A stretch of 64,000 nucleotides of DNA from the NCBI RefSeq assembly GCF_000725495.1, contig NZ_JNZD01000007.1, forward strand, positions 62,001 through 126,000. The letters run 5' to 3'. Both the position numbers and the translations under genes were made by a program. Source of the stretch: Streptomyces aureus. GTDB lineage: Bacteria > Actinomycetota > Actinomycetes > Streptomycetales > Streptomycetaceae. A model generated the notes under the pieces. That model ran no database searches. It was not told the DNA's origin and was given only the letters and a program-made list of their open reading frames with translations. Below, in pieces: positions 16,791 to 26,552 of this stretch. The first letter of the stretch is position 1; each line of letters opens with the position of its first letter.

Positions 16791-18148
16791 TTCGCCGCCT
16801 CCTCGTCGGTCTCGTCGGCGGAGTCAGCCGCGTCGGCTGCCTCGGCTGTGGTCGGCTCGTACACGAGCACCGCGCGGTTGTCGGGGCGCAGGCGGGCCTT
16901 GGCGGCCTCCCTGACCTCCTCCGCGGTGACGTCGAGGACGCGCTGCACGGCGGTCAGGGCGAGCTGCGGGTCGCCGAACAGGACGGCGTACCGGCACAGT
17001 TCGTCGGCGCGGCCCGCGACGGTGCCGAGCCGGTCCAGCCACTCGCGCTCCAACTGGGCCTGGGCACGCTCCATTTCCCGCTCCGTGGGGCCCTCCTCGG
17101 CGAACCGGGCGAGCTCCTCGTCGACGGCGGCCTCGATGACCGGGACCTCGACGTCACCGGACGTCTTCACGTCCAGCCACCCGAGCGAGGGCGCTCCGGC
17201 GAGCCGCAGCAGGCCGAACCCGGCCGCGACGGCGGTGCGGTCACGGCGCACCAGCCGGTTGTAGAGCCGGGAGGACTCGCCGCCGCCGAGCACGGTGAGC
17301 GCCAGGTCGGCCGCGTCGCACGCGCGCGTGCCGTCCTCGGGGAGCCGGTAGGCGGCCATCAGGGCGCGCGCCGGGACGTCCTCCTCGACGACCTCGCGCA
17401 GCTGCTCGCCGATGACCTCGGGCAGGGAGCCGTCCCGCGGGGCGGGCTTGCCGTCGTGCCCGGGGATGGAACCGAAGTACTTCTCGACCCAGGCGAGCGT
17501 CTGCTCGGGGTCGATGTCGCCGACGACCGACAGCACCGCGTTGTTGGGCGCGTAGTTGGTGCGGAAGAACGCGCGGGCGTCCTCCAGGGTGGCCGCGTCC
17601 AGGTCGGCCATCGACCCGATCGGGGTGTGGTGGTACGGGTGGCCCTCGGGGTACGAGAGCGCGGTGAGCTTCTCGAAGGCGGTGCCGTACGGGACGTTGT
17701 CGTAGCGCTGGCGGCGCTCGTTCTTCACGACGTCGCGCTGGTTCTCCATGGACTCGTCGTCCAGGGCCTCGAGCAGCGACCCCATGCGGTCGGCCTCCAG
17801 CCAGAGGGCGAGCTCCAGCTGGTGGGCGGGCATGGTCTCGAAGTAGTTGGTGCGCTCGAAGCTCGTCGTGCCGTTGAGCGAGCCGCCGGCCCCCTGGACG
17901 AGCTCGAAGTGACCGTTGCCGTGGACCTGCTTGGAGCCCTGGAACATCAGGTGCTCGAAGAGGTGGGCGAGTCCGGTCCGGCCCTTGACCTCGTGGCGCG
18001 AGCCGACGTCGTACCAGAGGCACACCGCGGCGACCGGGGTCAGGTGGTCCTCGGAGAGCACCACGCGCAGGCCGTTGGCCAGGCGGTGCTCGGTCGCTGT
18101 CAGGCCGCCGGAGCCTGCCTCAGCTGTGGCCGTGTGACCCATGGGCAT
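16787..18148 (-). CDS. M16-family zinc metallopeptidase, catalytic subunit
   Basis: A 453-residue peptidase. The inverted zinc motif HLFEH is at about residues 63-67 within LAHLFEHLMFQGS, and the downstream Glu ligand is in the NxRDVVKNERR region (about residue 140). The second half carries the domain with LGGGESSRLYNRLVRRD. It would act with the overlapping non-catalytic partner, degrading peptides in or outside the cytoplasm; there is no clear signal peptide. ATG at 18148 is preceded by GAAGGGA; a second ATG two codons on is possible. Confidence 0.9.
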   Translation of the reverse strand: MPMGHTATAEAGSGGLTATEHRLANGLRVVLSEDHLTPVAAVCLWYDVGSRHEVKGRTGLAHLFEHLMFQGSKQVHGNGHFELVQGAGGSLNGTTSFERTNYFETMPAHQLELALWLEADRMGSLLEALDDESMENQRDVVKNERRQRYDNVPYGTAFEKLTALSYPEGHPYHHTPIGSMADLDAATLEDARAFFRTNYAPNNAVLSVVGDIDPEQTLAWVEKYFGSIPGHDGKPAPRDGSLPEVIGEQLREVVEEDVPARALMAAYRLPEDGTRACDAADLALTVLGGGESSRLYNRLVRRDRTAVAAGFGLLRLAGAPSLGWLDVKTSGDVEVPVIEAAVDEELARFAEEGPTEREMERAQAQLEREWLDRLGTVAGRADELCRYAVLFGDPQLALTAVQRVLDVTAEEVREAAKARLRPDNRAVLVYEPTTAEAADAADSADETDEEAAK

Positions 18149-18496
18149 GTACGTCCCTTCGATCGCGGAACTGCGTCATTCCTGTCGGTCCTGCCACTGT
18201 ATGCAAGCGCGCGGACGGCTGGCGCGGTTCCCGCACCTCGTACGCCGAGAGCGAGACTCACGCGTGTCCCCGACAGGTTCGGGGAAGCCCTCCGGGAACC
18301 GCCCCGGGCGGGCCCGGGAGCCGCCGTGCGCCGGGCCCGACGGCCGTTCGTGATCGTTCCCGGCGGCGTCCGCGGAGGGTGCCGCGGGGCCGCTACGGAC
18401 GGGTCGCGGTCGGCGTTGTCAGTGGGGCGGTCCACAATGGTGCGCGTCAGCACCCGTTCATGCCCCGGCAGAGACTGTGAAGGAGCCGCAGCAGCG
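18149..18496. other. Divergent promoter region, M16 operon / parC
   Basis: This 348-base gap between divergent genes should hold both promoters. It contains no supported gene and no RNA gene that I can see. Confidence 0.5.
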
Positions 18497-20956
18497 ATGG
18501 CCCGCCGCAGCACGAAGACCCCGCCGCCCGAAGACTCGTACGAGGAGAAGATCCTCGACATCGACGTCGTGGACGAGATGCAGGGCTCCTTCCTCGAATA
18601 CGCGTACTCGGTCATCTACTCGCGCGCCCTGCCGGACGCCCGCGACGGCCTGAAGCCGGTCCACCGCCGCATCGTGTACCAGATGAACGAGATGGGCCTG
18701 CGCCCCGACCGCGGCTATGTGAAGTGCGCCCGTGTCGTCGGCGAGGTCATGGGCAAGCTGCACCCGCACGGCGACGCGTCGATCTACGACGCCCTGGTGC
18801 GACTGGCGCAGCCCTTCTCGATGCGTCTGCCCCTGGTCGACGGCCACGGCAACTTCGGCTCCCTCGGCAACGACGACCCGCCGGCCGCGATGCGGTACAC
18901 CGAGGCCCGGATGGCCGACGCGACGTCGCTGATGACGGAGTCGATCGACGAGGACACCGTCGACTTCACACCCAACTACGACGGCCAGGAGCAGGAGCCG
19001 GTGGCCCTCCCGGCCGCCTTCCCGAACCTGCTGGTCAACGGCTCGTCCGGCATCGCCGTCGGCATGGCCACGAACATGCCGCCGCACAACCTCGGCGAGG
19101 TCATCGCCGCCGCCCGGCACCTCATCCGCTACCCGGGGGCCGACCTCGAGACGCTGATGAAGCACGTCCCGGGCCCCGACCTGCCCACCGGCGGCCGCAT
19201 CGTCGGTCTCTCCGGGATCAGGGACGCGTACGAGTCGGGCCGCGGCACCTTCAAGATCCGCGCCACGGTGTCCGTGGAGGACGTCACGGCGCGCCGCAAG
19301 GGCCTCGTCGTCACCGAACTGCCCTTCACCGTCGGCCCGGAGAAGGTGATCTCCAAGATCAAGGACCTGGTCGGCTCAAAGAAGCTCCAGGGCATCGCCG
19401 ACGTCAAGGACCTCACGGACCGTGCGCACGGCCTGCGCCTGGTCATCGAGATCAAGAACGGCTTCGTGCCGGAGGCGGTCCTCGAGCAGCTCTACAAGCT
19501 GACGCCGATGGAGGAGTCCTTCGGCATCAACAACGTGGCCCTGGTGGACGGTCAGCCGCTCACCCTCGGCCTCAAGGAGCTGCTGGAGGTCTATCTCGAC
19601 CACCGCTTCGACGTCGTGCGCAGGCGCAGCGAGTTCCGCCGCGGCAAGAAGCGCGACCGGCTGCACCTGGTCGAGGGCCTCCTCGTCGCCCTCCTGGACA
19701 TCGACGAGGTCATCCGCCTCATCCGCTCCAGCGACAACTCGGCGCAGGCCAAGGAGCGGCTGATCGAGCGCTTCTCCCTCTCCGAGATCCAGACGCAGTA
19801 CATCCTGGACACGCCGCTGCGCCGCCTCACCCGGTTCGACCGCATCGAGCTGGAGTCGGAGCGCGACCGCCTCAACGGCGAGATCGACGAGCTGACCGGC
19901 ATCCTGGAGTCGGACTCCGAGCTGCGCAAGCTGGTCTCCGGCGAACTGGCCGCGGTCGCCAAGAAGTTCGGCACCGACCGGCGCACGGTGCTCCTGGAGT
20001 CCGCGGGCACGCCCGCCCCGACGGTCTCGCTCCAGGTCGCCGACGACCCCTGCCGGGTCCTGCTGTCCTCCACCGGACTGCTGGCGCGCACGGTGACCGC
20101 CGAGCCCTTCGGCCAGGACCCGGACGCCAAGCGCACCAAGCACGACGTGATCGTCTCCGCGGTGCCCGCGACGGCCCGCGGCGAGATCGGCGCCGTCACG
20201 TCCCTCGGCCGCCTCCTGCGCCTGAACGTGATCGACCTGCCGCAGCTGCCCGACACGGCGTCGGCGCCCAACCTCTCCGGGGGCGCTCCGATCTCGGAGT
20301 TCCTGTCCTCCCTCGAGCCGGCCGAGACCGTGGTCTGCCTGACGACGCTCGACGAGACCTCACCGGGTCTCGCGATCGGCACCGAGCAGGGTGTCGTCAA
20401 GCGTGTGGTGCCCGACTACCCCTCGAACAAGGAGGAGTTGGAGGTCATCACCCTCAAGGACGGCGACCGGATCGTCGGCGCCGTCGAGCTGCGCACCGGC
20501 GAGGAGGACCTGGTCTTCATCACGGACGACGCCCAGCTGCTGCGCTACCAGGCCTCGCAGGTCCGCCCGCAGGGCCGTGCCGCGGGCGGTATGGCGGGCA
20601 TCAAGCTGACGGACGGCGCGAAGGTGATCTCCTTCACCGCGGTCGACCCGGCGGTCGACGCGGTGGTCTTCACGGTGGCGGGTTCGCGCGGGACACTGGA
20701 CGACTCCGTCCAGACCACCGCAAAGCTGACGCCGTTCGACCAGTACCCGCGCAAGGGCCGCGCCACAGGCGGTGTGCGCTGCCAGCGGTTCCTTAAGGGC
20801 GAGGACTGCCTGTCGCTGGCCTGGGCCGGTCCGGTGCCGGGGCGCGCGGCGCAGAAGACGGGCATGCCCGTCGACCTGCCGGAGATCGACCCGCGCCGTG
20901 ACGGCTCGGGCGTGTCGCTGGGCAAGCCGGTGTCGGTGGTGGCCGGCCCGGTGTAG
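18497..20956 (+). CDS. parC: DNA topoisomerase IV subunit A
   Basis: An 819-residue type IIA topoisomerase subunit that breaks and rejoins DNA during chromosome decatenation, working with ParE encoded elsewhere. The breakage-reunion domain starts near residue 35 ([18 protein letters not shown]). The catalytic tyrosine is in AMRYTEARM (about residue 135), preceded by the GNFGS loop. The C-terminal half holds the six-bladed GyrA/ParC DNA-wrapping repeats (for example [31 protein letters not shown]). ATG at 18497 has AAGGAG about 12 bases upstream. Assignment as ParC rather than GyrA rests on length and the S. coelicolor-like context. Confidence 0.93.
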   Translation: MARRSTKTPPPEDSYEEKILDIDVVDEMQGSFLEYAYSVIYSRALPDARDGLKPVHRRIVYQMNEMGLRPDRGYVKCARVVGEVMGKLHPHGDASIYDALVRLAQPFSMRLPLVDGHGNFGSLGNDDPPAAMRYTEARMADATSLMTESIDEDTVDFTPNYDGQEQEPVALPAAFPNLLVNGSSGIAVGMATNMPPHNLGEVIAAARHLIRYPGADLETLMKHVPGPDLPTGGRIVGLSGIRDAYESGRGTFKIRATVSVEDVTARRKGLVVTELPFTVGPEKVISKIKDLVGSKKLQGIADVKDLTDRAHGLRLVIEIKNGFVPEAVLEQLYKLTPMEESFGINNVALVDGQPLTLGLKELLEVYLDHRFDVVRRRSEFRRGKKRDRLHLVEGLLVALLDIDEVIRLIRSSDNSAQAKERLIERFSLSEIQTQYILDTPLRRLTRFDRIELESERDRLNGEIDELTGILESDSELRKLVSGELAAVAKKFGTDRRTVLLESAGTPAPTVSLQVADDPCRVLLSSTGLLARTVTAEPFGQDPDAKRTKHDVIVSAVPATARGEIGAVTSLGRLLRLNVIDLPQLPDTASAPNLSGGAPISEFLSSLEPAETVVCLTTLDETSPGLAIGTEQGVVKRVVPDYPSNKEELEVITLKDGDRIVGAVELRTGEEDLVFITDDAQLLRYQASQVRPQGRAAGGMAGIKLTDGAKVISFTAVDPAVDAVVFTVAGSRGTLDDSVQTTAKLTPFDQYPRKGRATGGVRCQRFLKGEDCLSLAWAGPVPGRAAQKTGMPVDLPEIDPRRDGSGVSLGKPVSVVAGPV

Positions 20957-20963
20957 CCCGCGG

Positions 20964-22088
20964 TCAGCCCGCCTCGCCGGGTTCCTGTACGTAGCGGAGG
21001 ACGCCCCACATGCTGTGCTCGTCGGCATGCGGGGCGTCCTCTTCGCATGCCTCCAGTTCCTTCGCCAGTGCCGCCGTGTCGATCCCGGAGCCGATGAGGA
21101 CGAGCTGGGTGAGCCGCTCGTCCGCCTCGGTCCAGGGCTCCGGGTAGAAGCGCAGGAACCGCCCGACGGCGTGCACGGCGTACCGGTTGCGGGTGTCCTG
21201 GACGCCGAAGTCGACGTACCCCTTGATCCGGTAGAGCCCTTCGGGCCGGGTGTCGAGGAACGCCATCAACCGCCTTGGCCCGAGCGGCACTTCGGAGCGG
21301 TAGGAGACGGACGTGTAGGTGGAGTGCAGGTGGCCGGAGTGGCCGCTGCGTTCGTGACCGTGGGTCTCGTGACTCGGCGCCTCGCGACCGGGCCTCTCGT
21401 GACCGAGGGGTTCGTGACCGTGGGCTTCGTCGTCGAGGCGGTGGAGGTCGTCGAAGGACAGCTGTCCGACGCGCTCCTCGCTCGGCCTGCAGTCGAAGAG
21501 GAACTCCGGATCGATCCGGCCGTACGTGGCGGGGACGATCGCGGCCCCGTCGGTGAGCTCCCCGACGGCCGCCAGCACCCGCCCGGCGTCCTCGGCCCGG
21601 TCGATCTTGTTGACGACGACGAGATCGGCGAGGGCGAGGTGCCGGTCGATCTCGGGGTGCTTCTCGCGGGTGCTCGCGAACTCTGCGGCGTCTACGACCT
21701 CGACGAGCCCTCCGTAGACGATCCCCGGATGCTCGCTGGCGAGCACCATGCGTACGAGTTCCTGGGGCTCGGCGAGCCCGCTCGCCTCGATGACGATGAC
21801 GTCGATGCGTGCGGAGGGCCGAGCCAGCCGGTCCAGGTATTGATCAAGTTCGGTGACGTCGACCGCACAGCACAGACAGCCGTTGCCGAGCGAGACGGTG
21901 GAGTCGCCGAGCGCCCCGGCCACCGCCATCGCGTCGATCTCGATCGCGCCGAAGTCGTTGACCACGGCCCCGATACGACTGCCACCACTGCGGTGCAGGA
22001 GGTGGTTGAGCAGTGTGGTCTTGCCGGAACCCAGGAAGCCGGCGAGAACGATGACCGGAATCTGGCGGGTACTCGACCGACTCACCAT
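20964..22088 (-). CDS. CobW/ZNG1-type metallochaperone GTPase with His-rich linker
   Basis: A 374-residue G3E-family GTPase expected to insert metal, probably zinc or cobalt, into target proteins. The P-loop GFLGSGKTT is at about residues 17-25. The metal motif GNGCLCC is present at about 73-79, ASGLAEP is switch-like, and the guanine motif is NKID. Between the GTPase and CobW C-terminal domains lies a His-rich stretch (residues about 222-252, roughly ten His) likely to bind metal. ATG at 22088 begins the conserved part; a GTG follows directly. The gene converges on parC with a 7-base gap. Confidence 0.88.
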   Translation of the reverse strand: MVSRSSTRQIPVIVLAGFLGSGKTTLLNHLLHRSGGSRIGAVVNDFGAIEIDAMAVAGALGDSTVSLGNGCLCCAVDVTELDQYLDRLARPSARIDVIVIEASGLAEPQELVRMVLASEHPGIVYGGLVEVVDAAEFASTREKHPEIDRHLALADLVVVNKIDRAEDAGRVLAAVGELTDGAAIVPATYGRIDPEFLFDCRPSEERVGQLSFDDLHRLDDEAHGHEPLGHERPGREAPSHETHGHERSGHSGHLHSTYTSVSYRSEVPLGPRRLMAFLDTRPEGLYRIKGYVDFGVQDTRNRYAVHAVGRFLRFYPEPWTEADERLTQLVLIGSGIDTAALAKELEACEEDAPHADEHSMWGVLRYVQEPGEAG

Positions 22089-22410
22089 GCGCCCTCTCTG
22101 AACCGGTGCGCGCACCGGCTCACGGGACCGGCGCTCACGCGGGAATTGAATGCCGACCCAGCATACGAGTGGGGGGAAACACCACGAAATGAACGATTGT
22201 CGGCGGCGCTCGCGGGGCACACGTTGGACATGGCGCCGGTGGATGCGACCCGCACATCCCTCCGTGCGCCTCCTCTCCGCCTCCCCGCCGATCAGAGCCG
22301 CTCGGCAACACTGGGAGGCGGCAAGCGCGCCGCCCAAACGCTCGTCGGTCCGCTCCCTGTCGCCCCACAACCGACGGCCGGCCGGACGGTCGCCTGATTC
22401 GGGGGTTGAC
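22089..22410. other. Divergent promoter region, CobW / DUF6082
   Basis: A 322-base gap between divergent genes. I looked for a Zur-box-like palindrome near the CobW start and did not find a convincing one. No gene or RNA is seen. Confidence 0.45.
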
Positions 22411-22965
22411 ATGGCCACACAGAACCATGGGGTGCGGACGCTGGGTTCTGCCGCGACGGCAGGGCTCGCGTTCGCGGTAGGGGTCCTCGCGGTCCTGGTC
22501 GCCCAGCAGCGTCGGTTCGAGGCACTTCGCCTGCGTGTCGAGCAGGCGCTGGAGGCCGAGGACCGGAACGCACGGCTGGCGGAACAGCAGCGCTTTCAGA
22601 CCTACCTCCTCGACAAGGCGCTGAACGACGCGGATCTCGCCGAGGTCCTGAGCACGATCAACGAGGTGGACCCGACCAGACGACGCCAGTACCTCTTCGC
22701 CAATGCCATCTACACCAACGTGCTGCGGGCCTACCGGGCCGGGGACGTCACCTGGGACGAGCTTCACGGCCACCTTCGGGTGATCTGCCAGAGCGCCATC
22801 TTTCGCGACTACTGGGACGCGACGCGCCATCATCGCGCGAGCCTTCAGACAGCGTCGCAGGAGGCGCGGGTGGGCCGAATGGTGGACAGGCTCATCCGCG
22901 ATCTGGATGAGTCGGATACGGAGGAATGGTGGGTCGTGGGTGAGTCACCCCCGGAGTCGAGCTAA
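22411..22965 (+). CDS. DUF6082 family membrane-anchored protein
   Basis: A 184-residue Streptomyces protein of unknown function. An N-terminal hydrophobic helix (about residues 12-35, TAGLAFAVGVLAVLVAQQ) is followed by a basic, helical region, with the conserved core RQYLFANAIYTNVLRAYRAG and a Trp-containing C-terminus. Proteins of this family are common and multicopy in streptomycetes. A second, shorter member lies in the island at 38356. ATG at 22411 fits the membrane segment. Confidence 0.65.
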   Translation: MATQNHGVRTLGSAATAGLAFAVGVLAVLVAQQRRFEALRLRVEQALEAEDRNARLAEQQRFQTYLLDKALNDADLAEVLSTINEVDPTRRRQYLFANAIYTNVLRAYRAGDVTWDELHGHLRVICQSAIFRDYWDATRHHRASLQTASQEARVGRMVDRLIRDLDESDTEEWWVVGESPPESS

Positions 22966-23163
22966 CATCTCGCCCAACTTGCGTCTCTGGTAACTCAGTT
23001 GACTCGCCAGTACGCTAATCTTACGAGGTAAAATGCTCAACTTTTTTCTAGATCGTCTCGGTATTGATATGCACCCCTCAAGTGCACTATGTACCGAAAT
23101 GTGCAATACTGTGCCCCCGGTTTGCTCCATCTAAACCTTAGGACCGGGATCCAGTTGAAGATC

Positions 23164-23391
23164 GTGCGTCGTATCGGCGCATCTCCACGCGAACGAGGCA
23201 GCCTGTCGGGCGAGACGTGCCCCGACATCTTCGAGCTGAGCGACGGCAATTTCGCTGTTATCGGCACAGAAGCGACAGCGGCACTCGATGACCAGCTACC
23301 TGAGGACGCGGCACGCGCCGATTACGAGCGCATCGTGATCATCAGCAGGGAGACACTCCTGCGCGCCAAGAGGGACATTCCCGAGCAGTGA
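23164..23391 (+). CDS. Small conserved hypothetical protein
   Basis: A short protein of about 75 residues if the GTG at 23164 is used; TTG at 23155 or ATG at 23089 would extend it. The core ETCPDIFELSDGNFAVIGTEA and the C-terminal YERIVIISRETLLRAKRDIP read like a real conserved Streptomyces small protein often found near HTH regulators. I do not recognise a named family. The upstream 200 bases are A+T-richer than the surroundings, suggesting a promoter or acquired DNA. Confidence 0.5.
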   Translation: MRRIGASPRERGSLSGETCPDIFELSDGNFAVIGTEATAALDDQLPEDAARADYERIVIISRETLLRAKRDIPEQ

Positions 23392-23584
23392 AGCGGCCAT
23401 GGGGCTCATAGCAGGACACAGTCGCAGTCCGTCGAGATACGTCGGCCACCCCGGCCCGTCTCCGGAGCGCATTCTTTTCCCGGCCCGCCCTAAAGCCACT
23501 GCAGCGCCCGCACAGTATCCCTGTCGCCGGAGCCCGAGCCGCACCGACGCCCACCCGGCGTCACACCGCTCGACAGAAGCTTCC

Positions 23585-23614
23585 GAGGTCCAGCCCCGAT
23601 CGGTGCTGGACCTC
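23585..23614. terminator. Bidirectional terminator-like hairpin
   Basis: 10-base perfect arms (GAGGTCCAGC, 23585-23594, and its complement 23605-23614) with a 10-base loop lie between the convergent small gene and citrate synthase-like gene. Confidence 0.7.
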
Positions 23615-23673
23615 TCGTCTCGGCCCTTCCGATCACCGGTCCCCCGAAGCCGGGCGCAAGGATTTCGGCTGGC

Positions 23674-24735
23674 CTAGACGGACACCACTCTCGGCACCGC
23701 CACCGGCGCCTGAGGTCCCACATAGCGGGCCGCCGGGCGGATGATCTTCGTGTCCTCCGCCTGTTCCATGATGTTGGCGCTCCAGCCGACCACGCGGGCG
23801 GCGGCGAAGGTCGGGGTGAACATCTCGCGGGGCAGCCCGCAGAGTTCCATGACCACTCCGGCGTAGAACTCCACGTTGGTGTGCAGCTCCCGGCCCGGCT
23901 TGAGTTCGGCCAGGATCGCCTCCACCTGCCGTTCCACCTCGACGGCGAACTCCACGAGCGGGCCACCGAACTCCTGGGCGATCCCGCGGAGCATCCGCGA
24001 GCGCGGGTCCTCCGTGCGGTAGACGGGATGCCCGAAGCCCATGATGCGCTCACCGGCGAGCACCCGTTCCCTGATCCAGTCGTCGATCCGGTCGGGGGTC
24101 CCGATCGCGTCGAGGGTGTCCAGGGCACGGCTGGGAGCGCCTCCGTGGAGGGGGCCGGAGAGAGCCCCGACGGCACCGACGAGGCAGGCCGCCACGTCCG
24201 CGCCGGTGGAAGCGATCACCCGGGCCGTGAACGTTGACGCATTGAACCCATGGTCAATGGTTGAGATCAGGTATTGCTCGACCGCACGGGCGCGGGCGGC
24301 ATCCGGTACGGAACCCGTCAGCATGTACAGGTAGTTGGCGGCGTACCCCAGGTCGTCGCGGGGCTCCACCGGCTCCTGTCCCCGCCCGATCCGGTACAGC
24401 GCGGTGAGCAGGGTCGGCACGGCCGCCGTCGCCGCGAGGCCGTCGTCGCGACGCCGACCGGCGTCGATGTCGTACACGGGACGGAACCCCAGCGAGGCGC
24501 CGAGCAGTGACAGCGCGGTGCGCAGCCCGGCGAGGGGCCCCGACGGTCCGGTCGCGGCCGCGATGGCGGGCAGTGCGGCCCGTACGTCGTCCGGCAGCCG
24601 GCGCAGCCGCGCGGTGTGCGCGGTGAAGGCGGAGAGCCGGGCCCGGTCGGGCAGCTCGCCGTGGGCCAGGAGGTGCCAGACCTCCTCGAAGGAGCATGCC
24701 TGCGCGAGGTCGACGGCCGAGTACTGACGGTAAAG
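23674..24735 (-). pseudogene. Citrate synthase-like gene, 5' end replaced at island junction
   Basis: A citrate/2-methylcitrate synthase-family gene. The catalytic regions are intact: STIDHGFNASTFTARV, GPLHGGAPSRALD, GFGHPVYRTEDPRS and the C-terminal NVEFYAGVVMELCGLP. Homology to the family starts abruptly at YRQYSAVDLAQ (about 24732). The upstream sequence is unrelated, so an N-terminal block of about 30 residues is lost. The frame stays open to 24906 and contains GTG codons at 24831 and 24843, so a shortened or chimeric protein might still be made, but no good ribosome binding site is seen. An integrase gene begins 230 bases upstream, so the break is probably an element insertion. Confidence 0.7.
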
Positions 24736-24961
24736 GCCAGTAGCCTCTGCTACACCCCATCTTCCCTGGTCAGAGCGTTGATCCGCTCTGCCGGTACTTA
24801 CGGGGTCGAATCGGGGTCGAATCGAGTGCACCGATCGTTCCACGGACCGGTACCCCCTCGCGTCGCGATGGGTAGCCTCGAACTGACAGTGAGTCTTGCA
24901 CAACAAGGTCGGGTCGGGTCAAGTCCCCACGACGCGACATATGCGCGCTGGGGGACGTTGG
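24736..24961. other. Island junction / candidate attachment-site region
   Basis: This 226-base non-coding stretch lies between the broken citrate synthase gene and the integrase 3' end. It holds a 7-base inverted repeat with a 6-base spacer (CAGAGCG-TTGATC-CGCTCTG, 24771-24790), the layout of a tyrosine-recombinase core site, and a tandem 11-base repeat CGGGGTCGAAT at 24801-24811 and 24812-24822 that could be an arm site. No tRNA gene is present. The role is inferred from position and architecture. Confidence 0.45.
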
Positions 24962-26206
24962 TCACGGCGCTGCGAACAAAGATCCGAAGGTGCTCACCTT
25001 GACCCCCTGAACGGCAAGCGGGGGGTGGGCGTACGTGTCCCACGTCTCGTTGAAGTTTGCGTGACGCGAGAGAGCCTGCACCGTCTTGGGGTCGAACTCG
25101 CCAGAAGCGCCGAGTCGCGTCGTGTAGAAGTGCTTGAGGTCATGGAAGCGGGTCTCGTCCGGCAGGCCTGCCAGCTCCACGGCAGGCTTCCAGTGGTACC
25201 GGAAAGCCGCCCGTGTAAGGGGCCGGCCGAGGCGGTTGGTGACGATGAGGCCCTCGTCTGGCGGCGGGGCGTAGCCCCTTGCCCTCCGCTGGCGCTCGGT
25301 GTCCGCGCAGACCGGAGCCACCTGAGGGAAGGTCTCAAGATGCTCCTTCAGGCGCATGATCAGAAAATGATCCACTGGCAGCGTCGCGTAGCTGGCCTTG
25401 GTCTTGAGCTTCGCGGACTTGCCTCGCTGTCGCTGCTCCTTCACGTAGAGCAGATCCTGGTCCCAGTTCACGGCCTGCCTGGTGAGCCCGAAGGCCTCCC
25501 CTTCGCGAAGCCCAGCACAGGATCCGATCCACACCAGGATCTCCAGCCTCGGGTCCACTTCGCGCATGGCCGCGGCAAGGTCCGCCACCTGCTCAGGAGA
25601 AAGCGCAACACTGACGCGCGGATCGACGTCTGGGAGTTCGATGCGGGCACAGATGTTGGCAGGCAGTGGAACGTCCGCGTCAATCATGTAGTTCATGAGA
25701 ATGCGCCAGGTCTTGTACACCTGGATGACACTGGACCCCTCGTTGAGCCCCGGCTGCTCCAACAGGAAATCGATGAAAGCCATCGTGTCCCGACGGGTCA
25801 GAGACTGCGAAGGTCTGGTTCCCGCGAAGGGCTTGATGTGGCACTTAAGATGGCTCTCATAGTTGCCAATCGTGTTGTCATTCTTCTTCTTCTTTTTCCG
25901 CCTTGCGATCATCTCGTCCGCATAGAACGCGACAGGCTTCTTTCCGGGCTCCGGGTCCACCCACGAGTTGCTGCGCAGGGCTACTCGTATCTTGTCCAGG
26001 TGATCCCGGGCCTCCTCCCATGTGCCGAACATCGGCCGACGGGGCTTGCCATTCGGATCCGTGTAACGAGCCTGCCACTGCAACCCCCTCCCGTGATCGG
26101 CGGACGGGTACAGTGGGTTCTTCTTGGTGCCGCATTTGCACTGCACTTCACCTGCTTTCGGATGCTTCTTGTGCCACCGGTCAAACGGTGCGTCGGACTC
26201 GGCCAT
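24962..26206 (-). CDS. int: Tyrosine recombinase / integrase
   Basis: A 414-residue site-specific integrase. The N-terminal part has a Cys pair (VQCKCGTKKN) and an arm-binding-like region (LQWQARYTDPNGKPRR). A SAM-like core-binding domain follows (about residues 90-175), then the catalytic domain: first Arg in GLREGEAFGL, HDLKHFYTT in place of HxLRH, and the Tyr nucleophile in WDTYAHP. ATG at 26206 is preceded by GGAAGGGG; an in-frame extension further upstream has no homology. It forms a module with the excisionase-like gene 46 bases upstream and marks the left end of the island. Confidence 0.9.
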   Translation of the reverse strand: MAESDAPFDRWHKKHPKAGEVQCKCGTKKNPLYPSADHGRGLQWQARYTDPNGKPRRPMFGTWEEARDHLDKIRVALRSNSWVDPEPGKKPVAFYADEMIARRKKKKKNDNTIGNYESHLKCHIKPFAGTRPSQSLTRRDTMAFIDFLLEQPGLNEGSSVIQVYKTWRILMNYMIDADVPLPANICARIELPDVDPRVSVALSPEQVADLAAAMREVDPRLEILVWIGSCAGLREGEAFGLTRQAVNWDQDLLYVKEQRQRGKSAKLKTKASYATLPVDHFLIMRLKEHLETFPQVAPVCADTERQRRARGYAPPPDEGLIVTNRLGRPLTRAAFRYHWKPAVELAGLPDETRFHDLKHFYTTRLGASGEFDPKTVQALSRHANFNETWDTYAHPPLAVQGVKVSTFGSLFAAP

Positions 26207-26252
26207 GTGCCCCTTCCATGGGAGATCTCCAATTCCTCTGGGCCTGCGACAC

Positions 26253-26552
26253 CTAGGGATCCAGGGGCTTAGGTGATCTGGCAAGCTCACCCTTCTTGAT
26301 GCGCTCGAAGAGGTCATTGACCTCATGTTCGCTATAGCGCACCCGACTGCCATTCCTGTTCCCTCCCCGATTGTCTCCTGGGCCGGGCCGGTAGTACGGA
26401 CCAAGAGGAACAGCGCGCAGCAGACCACGATTCGTCCACCGCCGCCGCGTCGAAGGCGAAATACCAAGCCGGCGTTCCACCTCACGGGGCATCATATATC
26501 GGTCTGGTGAATTAAAAGAAGGAGCTTCGGCAGCCTTTCCCGCTTTCGTCAT
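26253..26552 (-). CDS. Excisionase-like / AlpA-type HTH protein
   Basis: A 99-residue protein with a MerR/AlpA-like winged helix (MPREVERRLGISPSTRRRW, about residues 21-39) and a basic, Gly/Asn-rich wing. It ends in a helix (RYSEHEVNDLFERIKKG) typical of excisionase-type proteins. Its position directly upstream of the integrase in the same orientation supports a role as recombination directionality factor or repressor. The start at 26552 is the most plausible ATG but has a weak ribosome binding site; the ATG about 20 codons downstream is possible. Confidence 0.65.
   Translation of the reverse strand: MTKAGKAAEAPSFNSPDRYMMPREVERRLGISPSTRRRWTNRGLLRAVPLGPYYRPGPGDNRGGNRNGSRVRYSEHEVNDLFERIKKGELARSPKPLDP

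Noticed and set aside
18416..18438. Promoter of parC from TTGTCA and CACAAT
   Set aside because: The spacing is only 11 bases, too short for a sigma-70-type promoter.
22089..22410. Zur operator before the CobW gene
   Set aside because: No palindrome close to the A+T-rich Zur consensus could be found in the gap.
24736..24961. tRNA gene as attachment site
   Set aside because: GGTCGAATC-like strings recall a T-loop, but no cloverleaf, anticodon stem or CCA context can be built on either strand.
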